A DNA stretch of 64,000 nt from Gamarada debralockiae (GCA_002803225.1 NXFV01001558.1:1-64000); one strand, 5' to 3'. Counted from the stretch's first letter, positions 1 through 12,519 are shown. Notes: generated from the sequence alone by a model not told the origin. Program-made: numbers and translations.

Positions 1-224
1 GGTTGCTTGACATCCGCCGGCTGTAAATTGCAGTTGAGCCTTCTAAAGTAACGAAAGTTCCACCACATATTTGGCTCTGGAAGATCTTTCGATTTGACAA
101 GATTCGCTGGTAACTACTCTAGATGTTCATTTCGTTCCAGATACGCCAAAGAAAGTAAACCAGCTTATTTTTCTCTTCTAACTACCAACCCATGCGACTA
201 GATCAGATCCTATCGACACACTGT

Positions 225-958
225 TCAAGCCGGACCACAGTGGTTGCTCAATCCAGAGTCATTCTCACTCCAGTAATAATCAAGGATGCTAGTGTTGCAA
301 GTTCCACTGCCACCATTCCAAAGATCTCCAGTGTTCACCTCGGCATTGAGATCCGTAATTGCGTTTCCAGAAAAGTGCCAGAATGCGCATCTGTTTGAAA
401 TCAGTACAGCGTCAACACCAAGGAGACTTTAGTGTAAACTCACGCTTTGAGGTTTGTTGGAGTCAAGGTGTCTTCACAATTACAAACCCCATGAAGATTT
501 GTATCAGACTTCCCACCACCAATCCAGACATCAAAGTGCGGCGTGCTTCCTCCACAGCTTGGGCAATCGTCTTCATATATGAGGAACTTCTGCAAATACG
601 GGCTGTAAAAGACACCACATATGGGAATAGGCGTGCTACCGGGATGTGCTGCGACGGTCAAAGGATTGCCGTAAGAGCCGTCACCGCCGGCGTATTTGCC
701 TCGTGCATTCCCAAGGTGCACACAGCCTGGGTAGGCAATCGTACTGGAACCCTCAGGTGGGCTGTGGTTTGCAGCGGCATCGCAGGTGACGTCTGGGCTG
801 TAGCTATCGGGCCAGCCGTAAAAGGTGAAGATCCAGATTCTAGTGTCGAAACCGCCTTGACGGGGCTTGAGTGAGGTTTCGGTACCGACGCACGAGATGA
901 GAGGAAGGAGTGAGAGGATGTAAAGTGTGCAAGCGATGAGGCCTTTGGAGTTAGCCAT
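225..958 (-). CDS. Small secreted cysteine-containing protein (candidate effector)
   Basis: Two exons, complement(join(225..390,444..958)), 226 residues. The second in-frame ATG (958) is chosen because it places a clean signal peptide (MANSKGLIACTLYILSLLPL) at the very N-terminus; an upstream ATG at 991 would add 11 residues before it. The intron (391-443) begins GTGAGT and ends CAG. Joining removes a premature stop and adds a C-terminal part ending in NHCGPA. The mature part has several cysteines, including a CPSC-like pair after a 'YEDDC' stretch, then FDVWIGGG and a 'CEDTLTP' segment. I infer a small secreted beta-barrel fold of the double-psi type, but I do not recognise a named family with certainty. 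Probable role: apoplastic or cell-surface protein. No linked partner gene is visible. Confidence 0.72.
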
Positions 959-3268
959 TTTGAGGAGGTGGTTTGATCTCCGGAATGTCAAAATGGAAGT
1001 ATACTGGTCTGGTCGACATTTTGAAGGAAATCAGAGCAACTTATATGATGTTTTGCTGGGTGTATTTCGGCGAAGATGATATCATCTCACCCGGTATCCA
1101 AATCCTTCGTGAGATGGAAAAGTTGCACGCGAGTTCGACGGGAAGCTCATGCGCCAACCGGCGACTTGTAGCACAATAGCAGCGCCGGCCGAAAGTTGCT
1201 CAGCGAAAGGTACGGTTCCTGAATATGCCAATTAGCGAATCAAATCGAAAATTGGATGGCTGACTTGTCGCTTCCCGATCTGTCATCCTATCAAGCTTAT
1301 AGAGCTTATGGCACAGCTGGGGTAAGATTCCCTAATGTGGCTAATGCTGCGTGCAGCTGAATGGGGCCCAAAGCTTGATTGGAAAGACTGATGATCAGTA
1401 ATTGCTTCGTAGCTTTGAAGGATGCTGCTGAAGGAAGCGAAACTTGCAGCTTGCATGATACCCTTAATTAATATTATAAACCTCACTACAAAAACTCGTG
1501 TTCATCAACCTCATGCTGATCTAGTTCTATGATGGATGTTTCAGGCCCCAAGGACATCCTGGAAAGTGGACACTCAACTCTTCCTCGTGGCCCCAATCCA
1601 ACAACCGCGTGAGCCTTTTTTTTTGTTTCTTAATCTATCACATCGTACCGGCACTCGGAGGTGGGTTAGTCAGCCCAATGGCTCCAATGAATCCTCGAAT
1701 AGGAGTACCGAGTGGCTTCTATCCAGACAATGTGTTGTATCAGTTCATTATTTCAAATTCTGGATAGCTGAGGCTTCAGCATGGTACTTGTACAAGAAAG
1801 CGGCCTTGTAGGCACCTATTGCTGGAGCGCTTGCCTTTCGCGATGCGTAAAGAAAGAGTGGGTGTTACTTTGGCGTGTCTTGGTATATCTCTCTCGCTCC
1901 GATGGTTGAATCCATCGTACATACCCAAAAGGTCAAGTTAGAACTTTCCTTCTGGTACCCTAACCGGTTCGCCTGACGGTAAAGGCAAACCGTATTCGAC
2001 ATCAACCCCCATGAAATGCTGTAGGCAGCAACAAAGCGTCAAAGCGACCAAGAAAAATTCCGATTTTGTTTCCCTCTGCACATAGAATATTCTCGTTATT
2101 TTGTACAGCGACCTCCAAATGGCTCTTTTTGCCTGCGATAACCTTTCCCACACTGCGACTTGCAGCGAAGTACTAAGATCGAAAAGTGATTCAACTCTTA
2201 GGCAGTGGTATTACTTCTGGCACCGGCTGATAATTCATGAGCAATAACCATGTCAAGTCTCAGCCGTATACTGAATCCTTCGAAACTTTCGCCAGAAGGC
2301 GGGGAAATGAACCAAGGCAGAGCAGATAACAAGCCCAGCTGTCCCCCATACAATTACGATATCAGCAAACGGAAAGCATCCAATACCGGAAACACGATCT
2401 TCGGCTACCCCTCCTCCACTGGAGGTATTCTTCAAAAGGACTGTTCAACAGTAGAGCTTCACTTCGTCGGCCTCGACCACGACCAAGCCGTCGGCCGAGC
2501 TGCTGATCAGGCAGTCTAAGCCCCTCGTGGCAGGTCATACGCTGGGGATAATACACGAATGGATTTGAGTAAAGCACTAAAGGTGCCATTTTGGTGTTAT
2601 TGGTGATGTGTCAAAAATGACTTTAGATGTTAAATTGTAAATATTGGATGTAGAATACGCACAGCCGGCTACGGAGGCTTCAGGCTTCATGTCTTGGTAG
2701 GTACGAAAGGCGGACACTTTTCTTGATCTTGCGAAATGTGCCACGACCAGTAATCGATGAAGGGCACCGAAAAGTTTCCAAGCGCTTGAGACATTTTCCG
2801 ATGGGATGAAAATAAGAAAATTGACCTTGGATATGACTTTGAAACAGTTTCGGGGAAACAGAACCTAAGATCATGTCCGATGAGGATTTCAGGGGTCCCT
2901 ATTGAAGATTGAAAGGTCTTGCTGACGACTTTGCTTGTCTCCAAAATCAAACACTTGCCAGTGGGCGAGAGCTGGGACTCAATGGGAGTGATATAAGGGT
3001 AGAATCAAGTAGTGTGGGCCCATAAAAAGACCGTAATGCCATGATGCCTATTGAAAGCTGGAGAGTGTGAGTGAGGTGCGAAGATGCTCGAGTTGCTAGT
3101 TTTCATGGCATAACGAGGGTAAGTGGCGTTCAGGAGTTTACAGGGGGTCTTTAGCGTGATCCGGGGTAGAACACGCGCTCAACGCGTCCAACTTCAAGGC
3201 TGCGAATTGTTGGAAAGTAGGTAGGTACACTCGACAAGGCCGTGAAGAGCAACAGATTTCTGGGCAAG
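959..3268. other. Intergenic, no supported gene
   Basis: About 2.3 kb between the secreted protein and MGS1. The minus strand at 2253-2530 has short stretches of protein-like sequence (for example residues reading FADIVIVWGTAGLVICSAL) interrupted by a stop and without a convincing splice pair. I treat it as noise or a small decayed fragment. Nothing else is supported. Confidence 0.5.
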
Positions 3269-4981
3269 ATGGTTGAATGCCCAATATGTGGGAAATCAGT
3301 GAAATCGAAAGATATCAACAACCATATCGATTCCGCATGCGAATCCTTCATCGATGACGGTTCAACGCCGCCACTCCAAAATGGAGCTTCTACCCAAAAT
3401 ACCAGTGCAACTCAGAAGCCCTCCGTCTCCGCCTTCTTTCAGACTCCTGCGGCAAAGCGAGCAGCAGCATATCCTACTCCAAAAGTCGAACCTAGTCCGA
3501 GTCTAAACTTCAACCAGAAGCAGAGGAATGGTATCTCCAATGGTACGCCGAGCCAGCCACAACGCAAGAGGTCATTCGAGGATGTTACTATTCCGCCTGT
3601 CAAAAAAGAGGAGGATGATGTTAAGGTGGAAGAGCTAGATGAGCCTCCTGCGAAGAAACCAAAGACAAATGCCTTCCAAAAAGCCGCGCCGCTCGCAGAA
3701 CGGATGCGACCCCGAACACTGGACGATGTGTATGGACAAGAGCTGGTAGGACCGCACGGCGTCCTCAGAGGGCTTATTGAGCAGGGAAGACTGCCGAGCA
3801 TTATACTTTGGGGCGGAGCAGGCACAGGGAAGACAACGATTGCCCGTTGTATAGCGTCGATGGTTGGAAGTCGGTTTGTGGAGATTAATAGTACGAGTTC
3901 AGGAGTTGCTGAATGCAAGAAGATCTTCGCAGAGGCGAGAGGAGAGCTTGGTCTGACTGGACGGAAAACTATCATTTTCTGTGATGAGATACATCGATTC
4001 TCAAAATCACAGCAAGATGTTTTTTTGGGGCCGGTAGAGTCTGGTCAAATAACGTTGATTGGGGCTACAACTGAGAATCCGAGCTTTAAAGGTCTGTCGT
4101 TTTGCTTCGAGATCCTTTTCAAGGTCGAGTGCTGACTTTATGATTCAGTACAAAACGCCTTACTCTCACGATGTCGGACCTTCACGCTCCAAAAATTGAC
4201 GGACGAGGACATCCTACAAATCCTAGAAAGAGCTTTTACAACCGAAGGCCACAACTACACACCCTCCGATCTAATCGACACCGAACTCCTCAAATACCTC
4301 TCCGCATTCTCAGACGGCGACGCTCGAACAGCTCTCAACCTCCTCGAGCTGGCTATGGGTCTGTCAACCCGAACAGGCATCACAAAAGCCGACATCAAAG
4401 ACTCCCTAACTAAGACTCTGGTCTATGACCGAGCAGGAGACCAACACTACGACACAATATCCGCATTCCACAAATCAGTACGAGGCAGTGATCCAGACGC
4501 TTCTCTCTATTATCTAGCTCGGATGCTGCAATCCGGCGAAGATCCTCTATATATTGCACGCCGAATGGTGGTTATAGCTTCAGAAGATGTTGGGCTAGCA
4601 GACAACAGCATGCTTAGCCTAGCAACAGGAGCTTATACTGCAGCGGAGAAGATAGGCATGCCAGAATGCCAGATCGCATTGGCTCATTGCACAGTTGCTT
4701 TGTGTTTAGCTCCCAAAAGCACGAGGGCATATAGAGGGTTGAACAATGCATTTGCGGCGTTGAAGGAGCCTGGGACTGCGAGTTTGCCGATCCCAATTCA
4801 TTTGAGAAATGCGCCGACGAAACTGATGAAGGAACTTGGTTATGGGGATCAGTATAAGTATAACCCGAATTACAAGGATGGGAGAGTTGTCCAGGAATAC
4901 CTTCCAGACCAACTGAAAGGGAGGAAGTTTTTGGAAGATAGGGATTTGGGTACAGAGATTGATCCTGGAGCTTGGCCATGA
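3269..4981 (+). CDS. MGS1: AAA+ ATPase Mgs1/WRNIP1/RarA family
   Basis: Join(3269..4091,4149..4981), 551 residues. The start is the first ATG, directly before a UBZ4-type zinc finger (residues 3-25: CPICGK...HIDSAC) that binds ubiquitin in this family. A charged, lysine-rich linker with PVKKEE and PPAKKPK stretches (likely nuclear localisation) follows. The AAA module has Walker A GGAGTGKTT and Walker B IIFCDEIHRF, and the C-terminal half has the RarA cluster and tetramerisation domains. The 57-nt intron splits codon V in 'SFKVQNALLSRC'. Known family role: replication-fork maintenance and the PCNA/ubiquitin-linked damage response in the nucleus. Length is typical (yeast Mgs1 587). Complete and undisturbed. 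Confidence 0.95.
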
Positions 4982-5130
4982 TGTGTACAAAAGGGAGGGC
5001 ATTTTGAATCATGTATGAATTCAGCGATGGCGTTCACATACACCTGGAGGCTGGGAGCGTTCATAGGACAAAGTATCCGAACAATTTTGATCATCAATTT
5101 TCAACGGTCCCCCTCCCCAATTCTTTTACT

Positions 5131-5827
5131 CTAAAGAGAAGTTTCTCCCCCCAGAGCATCAAAAGGATTATCCCCCGTCACACCTACCTGTCTCGGCATC
5201 CCCGCATCCTCAGCAACATCCGCATTCTCCCTCTGAAACTTCTGTTCCGCCAGACGTCCCGGATCATTCTTACTCCCAATCTCACTCGTAAAACTAGCAT
5301 TATTCTCATCCCCACTCTCAAATCCTCCCTCAGTCAGATTCTTCCCCTTAGGCAATCCTCCATCCACATATTGGCTCACAATATAGTTTGGTGCTACGCC
5401 AACATTGCTCGCCCCTCCCCCATTTCCATTATTTGATCGCGAGGTGTTCTCCACGGCAAGATCTTTGGCCTGCCCGCCGAGGGAATCGGGATACACGCCG
5501 GAGTCCGAGGGGCCGCGTGCTTCCGCGTCAGGCGCGGGATCCAGACGGGTGGCTCCTGAGGTGTTGGTGTTTGCGAAGGTGGAGTTCGAGCCGGATACGC
5601 CTTGGGGTTCGCTGTCTCTGTTCTCGGCGAACTTGCCGCCTTTACGGGTTGATTCGGCTGCTAGGGAGTCGGATGCAATGGCTCCTGCTCGTTCTTGAAT
5701 TTCGGGTGCGTTAGGATCCTTGACCTATGTTGGTTGTGAGTTTGTACTTTTGAGGATGGAGAGAGGGATGGGTTCCTACCTTTTGTCCATGTGAGGGATT
5801 TTGAGCCTGTCCTCTAGTTGTGACCAT
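5131..5827 (-). CDS. Small hydrophilic, probably disordered stress-type protein
   Basis: Complement(join(5131..5724,5780..5827)), 213 residues. Exon 1 codes 16 residues (MVTTRGQAQNPSHGQK) and the 55-nt intron starts GTAGGA. The protein is rich in G, N, S, D, E and A with almost no hydrophobic core. It carries patches such as KGGKFAENRD and SEIGSKNDPGRLAEQKFQ, which recur in uncharacterised fungal proteins of LEA/hydrophilin character. No enzymatic motif, signal peptide or membrane segment. It lies next to a second small hydrophilic gene on the same strand (6413-6706), and the interval between them holds an E-box palindrome, a CRE-like GACGTC and a stress-element AGGGG. A stress or spore role is inference only. 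Confidence 0.75.
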
Positions 5828-6145
5828 TTTGGCTGTTGTGTGAATTGATATAGTTTGAGAAGATTGAACTGATACAGACGAGATAATTTCAAATATGAGT
5901 GTGTAAAGAGAATACTGAGAGCTCTAATACTTGATCAGCAAGGCACGACAGCTCACGCTGTCGCGTGCTAGTAACATCATACGTGGAGATCAACAGCAAC
6001 CAACATAGATGACATCACGTTAAATGCCGTCTTTGTCTTCTAGCTCATGTGAAATGTGGGTTTTAAATGCATCTGCATCTTGGAGGACTGTGAAAGAACC
6101 CAGTTACTGGACAGGGTTTCGGACCTGGGTTTTTGGATTCGAGAC

Positions 6146-6231
6146 GACGTCAAGCTTCGATGACGAAAGGGACGTGAAGAGGTAAGGAAATGGTCACGTG
6201 ACCAGTTTCAAGAGATCCCCGGGGGCAGGGG
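6146..6231. promoter_or_regulatory. Cluster of stress-type regulatory motifs upstream of the 5131-5827 gene
   Basis: Within 90 bases there are GACGTC (6146-6151, CRE/ATF-type core), a perfect 12-base palindrome GGTCACGTGACC (6192-6203, E-box core CACGTG) and AGGGG (6227-6231, STRE-type). They lie 320-405 bases upstream of the start codon of the hydrophilic protein gene on the minus strand. Motif presence is direct; binding and function are inferred. Confidence 0.4.
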
Positions 6232-6412
6232 CGATGAATGATGTTGCAAGAAGACATGAGGAAGTGGAAGGAAAGTCGATGAGAACTGTGCGCTTGAATA
6301 ACAAATATTCTGGTTTTGATGGGTAGCTACAAATATTTTATTCTGCCTGCGAACCTCATTAATCCTCCTCAGTCGTCAACATGGCATTCCCAATGCTCAA
6401 ATCCCACAACAT

Positions 6413-6706
6413 CTACTTCGTAGCATCCTTAGGAAGATCTTTCAATCCATCCTTTCCTTGTCTTCCAATACCGCTCATATCAGCACCTCCCTCCTGTCTG
6501 ACACCACTTCCTCCAGTAGCTGGCTCCCTCAACCCAGTAGTCGAGGCATCACCAATCGAGATATCTGCCTCAACACCACCACTTCCGACATTGAGATTTC
6601 GAGCATCAGCACTGTTCCAGTCTGGGGCGGTTGGTGGATCTTCGGGGAGAGGTAGGTTGGCTTGACGCTCTGCGATGAGATCTGCTTTGGATTGTTGTCC
6701 TGACAT
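6413..6706 (-). CDS. Small hydrophilic conserved fungal protein
   Basis: Single exon, 97 residues, starting MSGQQSKADLIAERQ. It has a charged N-terminal helix-like part, then a proline-rich stretch (PLPEDPPTAPDW), then a glycine/serine/aspartate-rich tail ending KDATK. No signal peptide or membrane segment. Composition resembles LEA-like/hydrophilin proteins of filamentous fungi. It is the upstream neighbour, same strand, of another hydrophilic gene (5131-5827), so the two may be co-expressed, though 586 bases separate them and each probably has its own promoter. Function unknown. Confidence 0.72.
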   Translation of the reverse strand: MSGQQSKADLIAERQANLPLPEDPPTAPDWNSADARNLNVGSGGVEADISIGDASTTGLREPATGGSGVRQEGGADMSGIGRQGKDGLKDLPKDATK

Positions 6707-7224
6707 TTTGTTTGGTGTTTGGTGCTGAGTGCTTCGAGCTTTCTTCAGTACTTCAGAGCTTCAACGAGCTAGAGTGATTGTTTACTGTGTGTAGACTTGG
6801 ATACCAAAAGTGTGGGTTTCTTTTGTGTGCTTTATGAGAGCTTGATTGTGTGAGGGAGAGGAAATTTTGACAGAGCCCAAGAGCATTTCAGAGCTTGACT
6901 CAACCTATGACGCTAGAATGCCTCTAAAACTTTAGATACGGTTCCTGAGCTCGGCATAGCTGCTGATGAGATCAATCCCTTCCGAATGTTTTGATGACGT
7001 TTAGCTTGAGGCTTTGGTGGAGAAGGCAGTTTGAGCCGAGCTGTTAGATGACTGAGAAATATGGCAAGAAACATACCTTCGACCAATCACCACAGTCGAT
7101 GTAAGATAAGACGTGCGTCAAAATTGGTATCATTAATCGTCCAAGTAACGCCCCCTGGGCAATATGTGCCTTCCCTCAATACCTTGACTCCAAAGCAGCA
7201 CTACTCAACGTCAACACAACGCAC
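6707..7224. other. Intergenic between hydrophilic gene and gamma-tubulin
   Basis: 518 bases: the 5' flank of the 6413-6706 gene and the 3' flank of gamma-tubulin. No gene or repeat seen. Confidence 0.5.
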
Positions 7225-8946
7225 TCACGGAGCTCTCTTGTCCCCAGCCTCGCCCTCCGCTGCTTTGCCCGCATCAGGATTGAGATAATCCGCATCTTCT
7301 GCAGCTTCGTACTCCGCAATCAGATCTGTCACAACTTCTCTTGCCTCGTCAAACTCGTTGAGATTGTCTGCAAATGGCGCGGTCTTCTTGTAGCCTTCCA
7401 TGAAAGCATTCCGTTTCCGCATGCCGTCGTATTGCCTTACAATACGTTTGAAGAGCTGTATATTGGTTAGCTAAGTTAGTATCATGCTTCGAGGAAACTT
7501 ACTGTTGCTATGCTTGTGTGATTTGCTAACATAAGACCGCTGACTCTGTGATTCATTGGGATATATGGACTCTTCTTCGTCAAAGCAACTTGGATACTTG
7601 CAGGTCCCCAAGGAATGAACGTGGCAAGTTTACGCTCTCTTATTCGAAGCAAACTCTTGTGAACATCAGTTGGGTCCACATCTCCCTGAATGACATTCAG
7701 GATTGAGATGTAGCAACTCTTCTTTCCTGGAATTGTTGACACCATTCGATTCTTTGGCTGAAGAAGTCGGCGCATTACATCTAATACAGTAGTCTTGCGG
7801 ACTGTTTTAGCTTGCTCAATATTATCGCCTGTGAATGGTGTGTAGGATGTCATAAGGAAGTGGCAGCGGGGGGTTGGAATCAGGGAGGCGATAATGCTGA
7901 TAAGGTCATTGTGCATGTATCCGGGGTATCTGAGGGTGGTGGTACTAGCTGACATAACTGTAGAGACCTGGCAGTTGTTAGCAGGAGATTCTCAGAAATG
8001 AAGAATACTAGCATACCAATTGATTGGTCTGCTGGAACGACGGTTCTTGCACATGCAATCTATCTGCTGCAATTCGAGAGAGTGCTCCATTATCGAGCAC
8101 AACGACGGAGTCCGCATTCTGGGTCAACCTTCGCATAGACAGCAAACTGTTGTAGGGATGCACCACAACATCTCCCGAGTTCGTAGTATCTGGGAATACC
8201 GAGTATGTCTGAATGATCTTTTTTGGAAAGTGATCGTTAAGTCTTTCAAGTAGGAACGATCCTAGACCAGATCCAGTACCTCCTGCTATCGAATGGAGCA
8301 TCATGAACCCCTAAATTCGTCAGTATATGCAAGGCTGAATCCCCTCTGCCAATATTACACACCTCTAGAGAATCACTTCCGTCCGCCTCTCGATCTATCA
8401 TTTCCATAATGTCCTCGTGAACGGACTCTCCTGTTTGATATCCATCTCCCCAGTTGTTTGCAGCCCCCACGCCATTTTTGCCAACGAAGAAGTTCTCGGG
8501 ATTGTATATGTTCTTGTACGGGCCGGTTTGGATTCCGTTTATGACCTTAAGGTAGCAGCATCAGCACCAGTACTCCACACACGGGCTCTTGCATATATGT
8601 TCGGACACATACACGAGGTTCCAAGTCGATCAGGATTGCTCGGGGGATATATCGCGTGTCATCAGACTGGTAGAAAAACACATCCTTCCTGTCACCGCCC
8701 TCTGTCGCAAACTCTTCCAAGTTGCCGTCTTGACTTATGCCATGTTCTTGGCAGAGCTGCTGCCAGAACTGACTTCCAACTACAATATATCCTCTTGTTA
8801 GAATGCGACCGAAAGGTTAAAGGAGTAGATGCGGGGGCAGGACTGACTGCTGTTGCCGCACTGGCCTGCCTGAACCGTGATGATTTCTCTGGCTTTGATC
8901 AGCAGGAGTTCCAATTTAATAACGATCAATATACGTACCTTGGCAT
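7225..8946 (-). CDS. mipA: Gamma-tubulin
   Basis: Seven exons: complement(join(7225..7455,7503..7967,8017..8310,8363..8545,8613..8779,8848..8888,8939..8946)), 462 residues, the usual gamma-tubulin length. The 8-nt first exon codes only MPR with its last codon split; exon 2 supplies [12 protein letters not shown], the invariant tubulin N-terminus. The tubulin/FtsZ GTP-binding loop GGTGSGLGS is in exon 5 and the [10 protein letters not shown] region in exon 6. All internal phases agree. Function: nucleates microtubules at spindle pole bodies within gamma-tubulin complexes; expected essential and single copy. The last codons (AGAGCTCCGTGA) overlap a GTGAGT, so an extra 3' exon replacing the last residue is possible. 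Divergent from NUP85 over a 313-base shared promoter. Confidence 0.95.
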
Positions 8947-9259
8947 TATCTTAACATCGACAGTAATCTGCGGATATCGTAAATCAAGACACTGCCAAAT
9001 ACTCGGAGAATTGTACGTCGGAGGAGTTCGCGTTGAGTTTCTAAAGGGAAGACGCGACAAATTTCGCGCTAGTGAATTAAAGTTGGTGGAGCTACATATT
9101 GTTGACAATGCCTACAACCTGCGACTATAGCTTTCAAAAACGACGCCCTTTCTGCTATTTAATAATTGATCTCACCTCAGTTGCTCACCTGCTCGACATT
9201 CTCTCAAGAACTATCACTCTTTAAACCTCGAACTTCGCTCTTTGAGCTACAACGACAAC
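8947..9259. promoter_or_regulatory. Divergent promoter between gamma-tubulin and NUP85
   Basis: 313 bases separate the two start codons on opposite strands. No clear TATA box. The side toward NUP85 is pyrimidine-rich with several ACTCTTT/CTCAC stretches. Shared use is inferred from geometry. Confidence 0.4.
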
Positions 9260-12200
9260 ATGGTCGGATTTCAAGCGCCTTTCTCCTCGAGCCCTCCGTC
9301 AACACCAGACAAGAAATCTGGCAATGCATTTTTCTTTGGGGCAACAAATCCTTCAACAACCCCAGCAGGTCCACCACCGTCTTCAGCTGGTTCATATACC
9401 CCCGCCGGCCCACCTCCCTCGTCAGTTTTCGGAAGCTCCATGCTGGGCGGCACAAACGCAATAAAGCCCTTATCATTTTCGCAGCAAAACACATTCGAAC
9501 CCTCAAAACTCCAATTCAACAGCCCGAAGTCTTCTACTGCAAGTTTTATGAAACCAGGACGCTCCGCGCTCGGCAATGAATACCAGTCATCCCCCCAAAG
9601 AGGCTTTCAAGCTCCCCAAGATGATAGCGAGGAAGAAGCGGAAGAGGAAGAATACCTGGAGGAAGAAGGGCAGGGCAACTATGGAGATGGAGGAGATTAC
9701 GCGGACGAAGATGCGGATGCGATGACCGACGATGATGCGCAATACGAGGAAGACGAAGAAATGGACGACTATCACTCTGATATGCCGGGATCCAAATCGA
9801 ACAGAAATAGGCTCGAACAGCGCAGTGATTCGGATCTAATACTTGCGACACCTGATGCTATGAGAGAGAACCGGCTTCTGAGTCTTCAAGAATCGACGTA
9901 TTCAACACAACCAAAGCCTTCGGTGTACGGAAAGATAGCTATGGACATCTACAGCCAGATGGGCATCCCACCAGTGACTGAATCCGACGATCTGGTCCTA
10001 GATACTGAAACAATAATTACCAGGCTTTACGACGAAGGCATCGGGCCAGCAGACAATGAAGACAAGCTTCAGCGTGCTCTGTTGGTTATTCCTGGCGAGC
10101 TCTCAAAGCTTTGGGCTACGTACAACAGAAATACAGCAGTCTATGACTCTGAGGAGTATACCACTGCTATTGGACCAGGTCCTCGAGCTTCCAATTTTGC
10201 CAAAGCCAACTTCCTGGCAGGCCTTACGTTACAGATTCATCATCCCCAAGTGGACGACTCCGATTCATTTCAGCCAAGAGTCAAACCGTTACCTCAGATC
10301 ATGCTCGAGTGGATGGATGAATACCACGACCCTTATCCTCAACAGCTAGAGGAGATCCAGGCACACAGACCCAGTCCAGCAAACCACCATCTCTTCTGGG
10401 ACACCATTTTGAACGGCCTGCTTCGTGGAAAGGTCGTTGCTGTTGTCAATATGATGAAAAGTGCTGGTTGGAAAAATGCTAGGTCTGACATGGATGATAT
10501 CCGCGTTCAGTCAAGCCAGGCTGGTTACTCCGGTATAGCTCTTGCCAACGTGGAAAAGGTTATCGGTGCCGCAATTCAAGTACTTGCACAATGTCCAGCT
10601 GTACATGGAGATTGGAACATTCGTGGCAGTGATTGGACGCTGTTTCGATTGCGAATATCGCAAGCTTTGGAGGATCTGAAGCGCTTCGCCGAGGGGAGAG
10701 ACGGCAACCACAACGAATCGATAGGTTTTGAGGCAGACAATTTTGGCAAGTCCTCGAAAGCCAGTCGATCAGGCACATACAGTCAAACAGCCCGGAAGGC
10801 AGAAAGTCGGGTGCCATGGCACATCTACCAGAGACTAGTCACACTATACAGCCTTGTCATGGGAGAAACAGACGCTATCATTGAGAATGCTCAGGATTGG
10901 TGTGAAGCCACAGTTGGGTTGCTTGTATGGTGGGATGAAGGAAAGAATGAAAGGCGGGTAGCGCTTGGTCGATCTCGTGCTGGAAGAGATTCTGATGCGG
11001 ATGCATATCTTCGGAAGCTTCGAAAATCTTTCACATTGGCGACTTCTGAGTCCACTGATTTTCAAGTCAATACCTTGGATCCTGTAGAGGTTGCTTTGGC
11101 CTCACTTTTGGAAGGGGATAATGAGGCAGTCGTTGGTTTCCTCCGAGCTTGGTCAGGCCCAGTCTCTTCTGCTGTGGCGGAAGTTGCTTCTCTTGCGGGC
11201 TGGCTTCCTCACGCCGAATCGCAAAATCTCATCAATATGGGCAGCCTCGATCAAGAGGATTTAGATTTACTTGGAATTAACTCGACCGCTTCAAAGGCTG
11301 ATGGTGTCAAGGACCAAACACTCATTGTGTACGCTAGATCTCTTTCAGAACGAGACACACTGCATTCACGTGGCGTCACCCGGGAAGGCTGGGAGTTAGC
11401 CATTGCAATACTTGGCAGACTTGACTCTACTGCTCGCTCTGAAGAAATGGTTGGAAATTTCCTCGAGGAGTTCGAACTGGACTCTTCCGCGACTGTTGAC
11501 AAGCTTTGGATCCTGCTCAATGATATTGGTATGACTCGACATGCTGAGTCTACAGCAGAGGTAGGAGCACCTGAACTCCCTTCACAATGCATTTGGCTAA
11601 TTGTTCCAAGTCATATGCGATGAATATTGCAAAAGACACCCACAAATACGGCGAAGCACTCTGGTATTACGCTCTAGCCCATAGGACACAGAAAGTCAAA
11701 GACATACTGGACCTACTAATCTCGCTCTCTTTGGTGCAATCCACGGCCTACCCAGCAGAGCCAGAACTTGATGACCATCTTCGGCGCCTAATCTCATCCC
11801 CACGAAATGCTTTGACTGAGATGTCTAGGATGGATGGCGAGGCTGCCGAGCTACTTCACAAGATGCTCAGCGGTTATGCCACGCTACGCAAATTTTACAC
11901 CCTGCGAGATGAGGAATTAGCCTCGAAAGCTTCCTCCAAGGGCGCTGTTGCACGGAAGCGAGAAGCCGCAGCAGCTTTGTTTGCAGTCATCAGCAGCTCC
12001 GACGACAACATCAGAGGCGGTCTCTACGACGAAGGACGAGGAGCAGTCGTGAGCGTCGACTTCCTCCTTGCTTTATTGGGCGAGGCTATGGTCTTCGTGA
12101 ACCAACCCGGATCTTCCATTACAGTTTCGGAGATCGATATCCTTCTCAAAGCCATCGAAGATCTTCAAACTGTTGGACCGCGTGTATATTCAGATTGCAG

Positions 12201-12519
12201 CGAATTCCTACAGACCGTCATTGCATCCGGACAAGGACTGAAGGGCTCTTCTCCTACTGACATGTTGAGAAAATCGATATCGAACATCAGCGGAACCAGC
12301 AGCTTCTCTATGGTCGGTAGTTCTATGCTTGCCTCGCAACTCAAGCAATCGATGAGCAGTAGTGGAGTCTTGGTCAAGGGCAACATCAAGCGTGGATGGG
12401 ACTGGCGACGCGGAATATCGGCGCACACGACTGGGGAGGATGTGCTGCGAATCCTGAGACTTGGACTTGCCAAAGACCTCGCGAAAGCTTGGCTCGTCGA
12501 GGTTGATAACGAGATGTAA
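9260..12519 (+). CDS. NUP85: Nucleoporin Nup85
   Basis: Join(9260..11560,11611..12519), 1069 residues. The ATG at 9260 starts MVGFQAPFSSSPPSTP, a low-complexity N-terminus with a few FG/FFG motifs. A strongly acidic stretch (residues about 120-175, many E/D) follows. The large helical body then includes segments typical of fungal Nup85 such as VYGKIAMDIYSQMGIPP and the C-terminal HKYGEALWYYALAHR. The 50-nt intron joins codon E to S in frame. Family role: structural member of the Nup84/Y-complex scaffold at the nuclear envelope. Longer than yeast Nup85 (744) because of the N-terminal extension, which is usual in filamentous fungi. Confidence 0.85.

Noticed and set aside
2253..2589. Possible small membrane protein on the minus strand
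   Set aside because: A hydrophobic stretch exists, but a stop and lack of a GT..AG pair prevent any model.
3439..3975. 178-codon minus-strand open frame
   Set aside because: Antisense shadow of the MGS1 exon; serine-rich low-complexity translation only.
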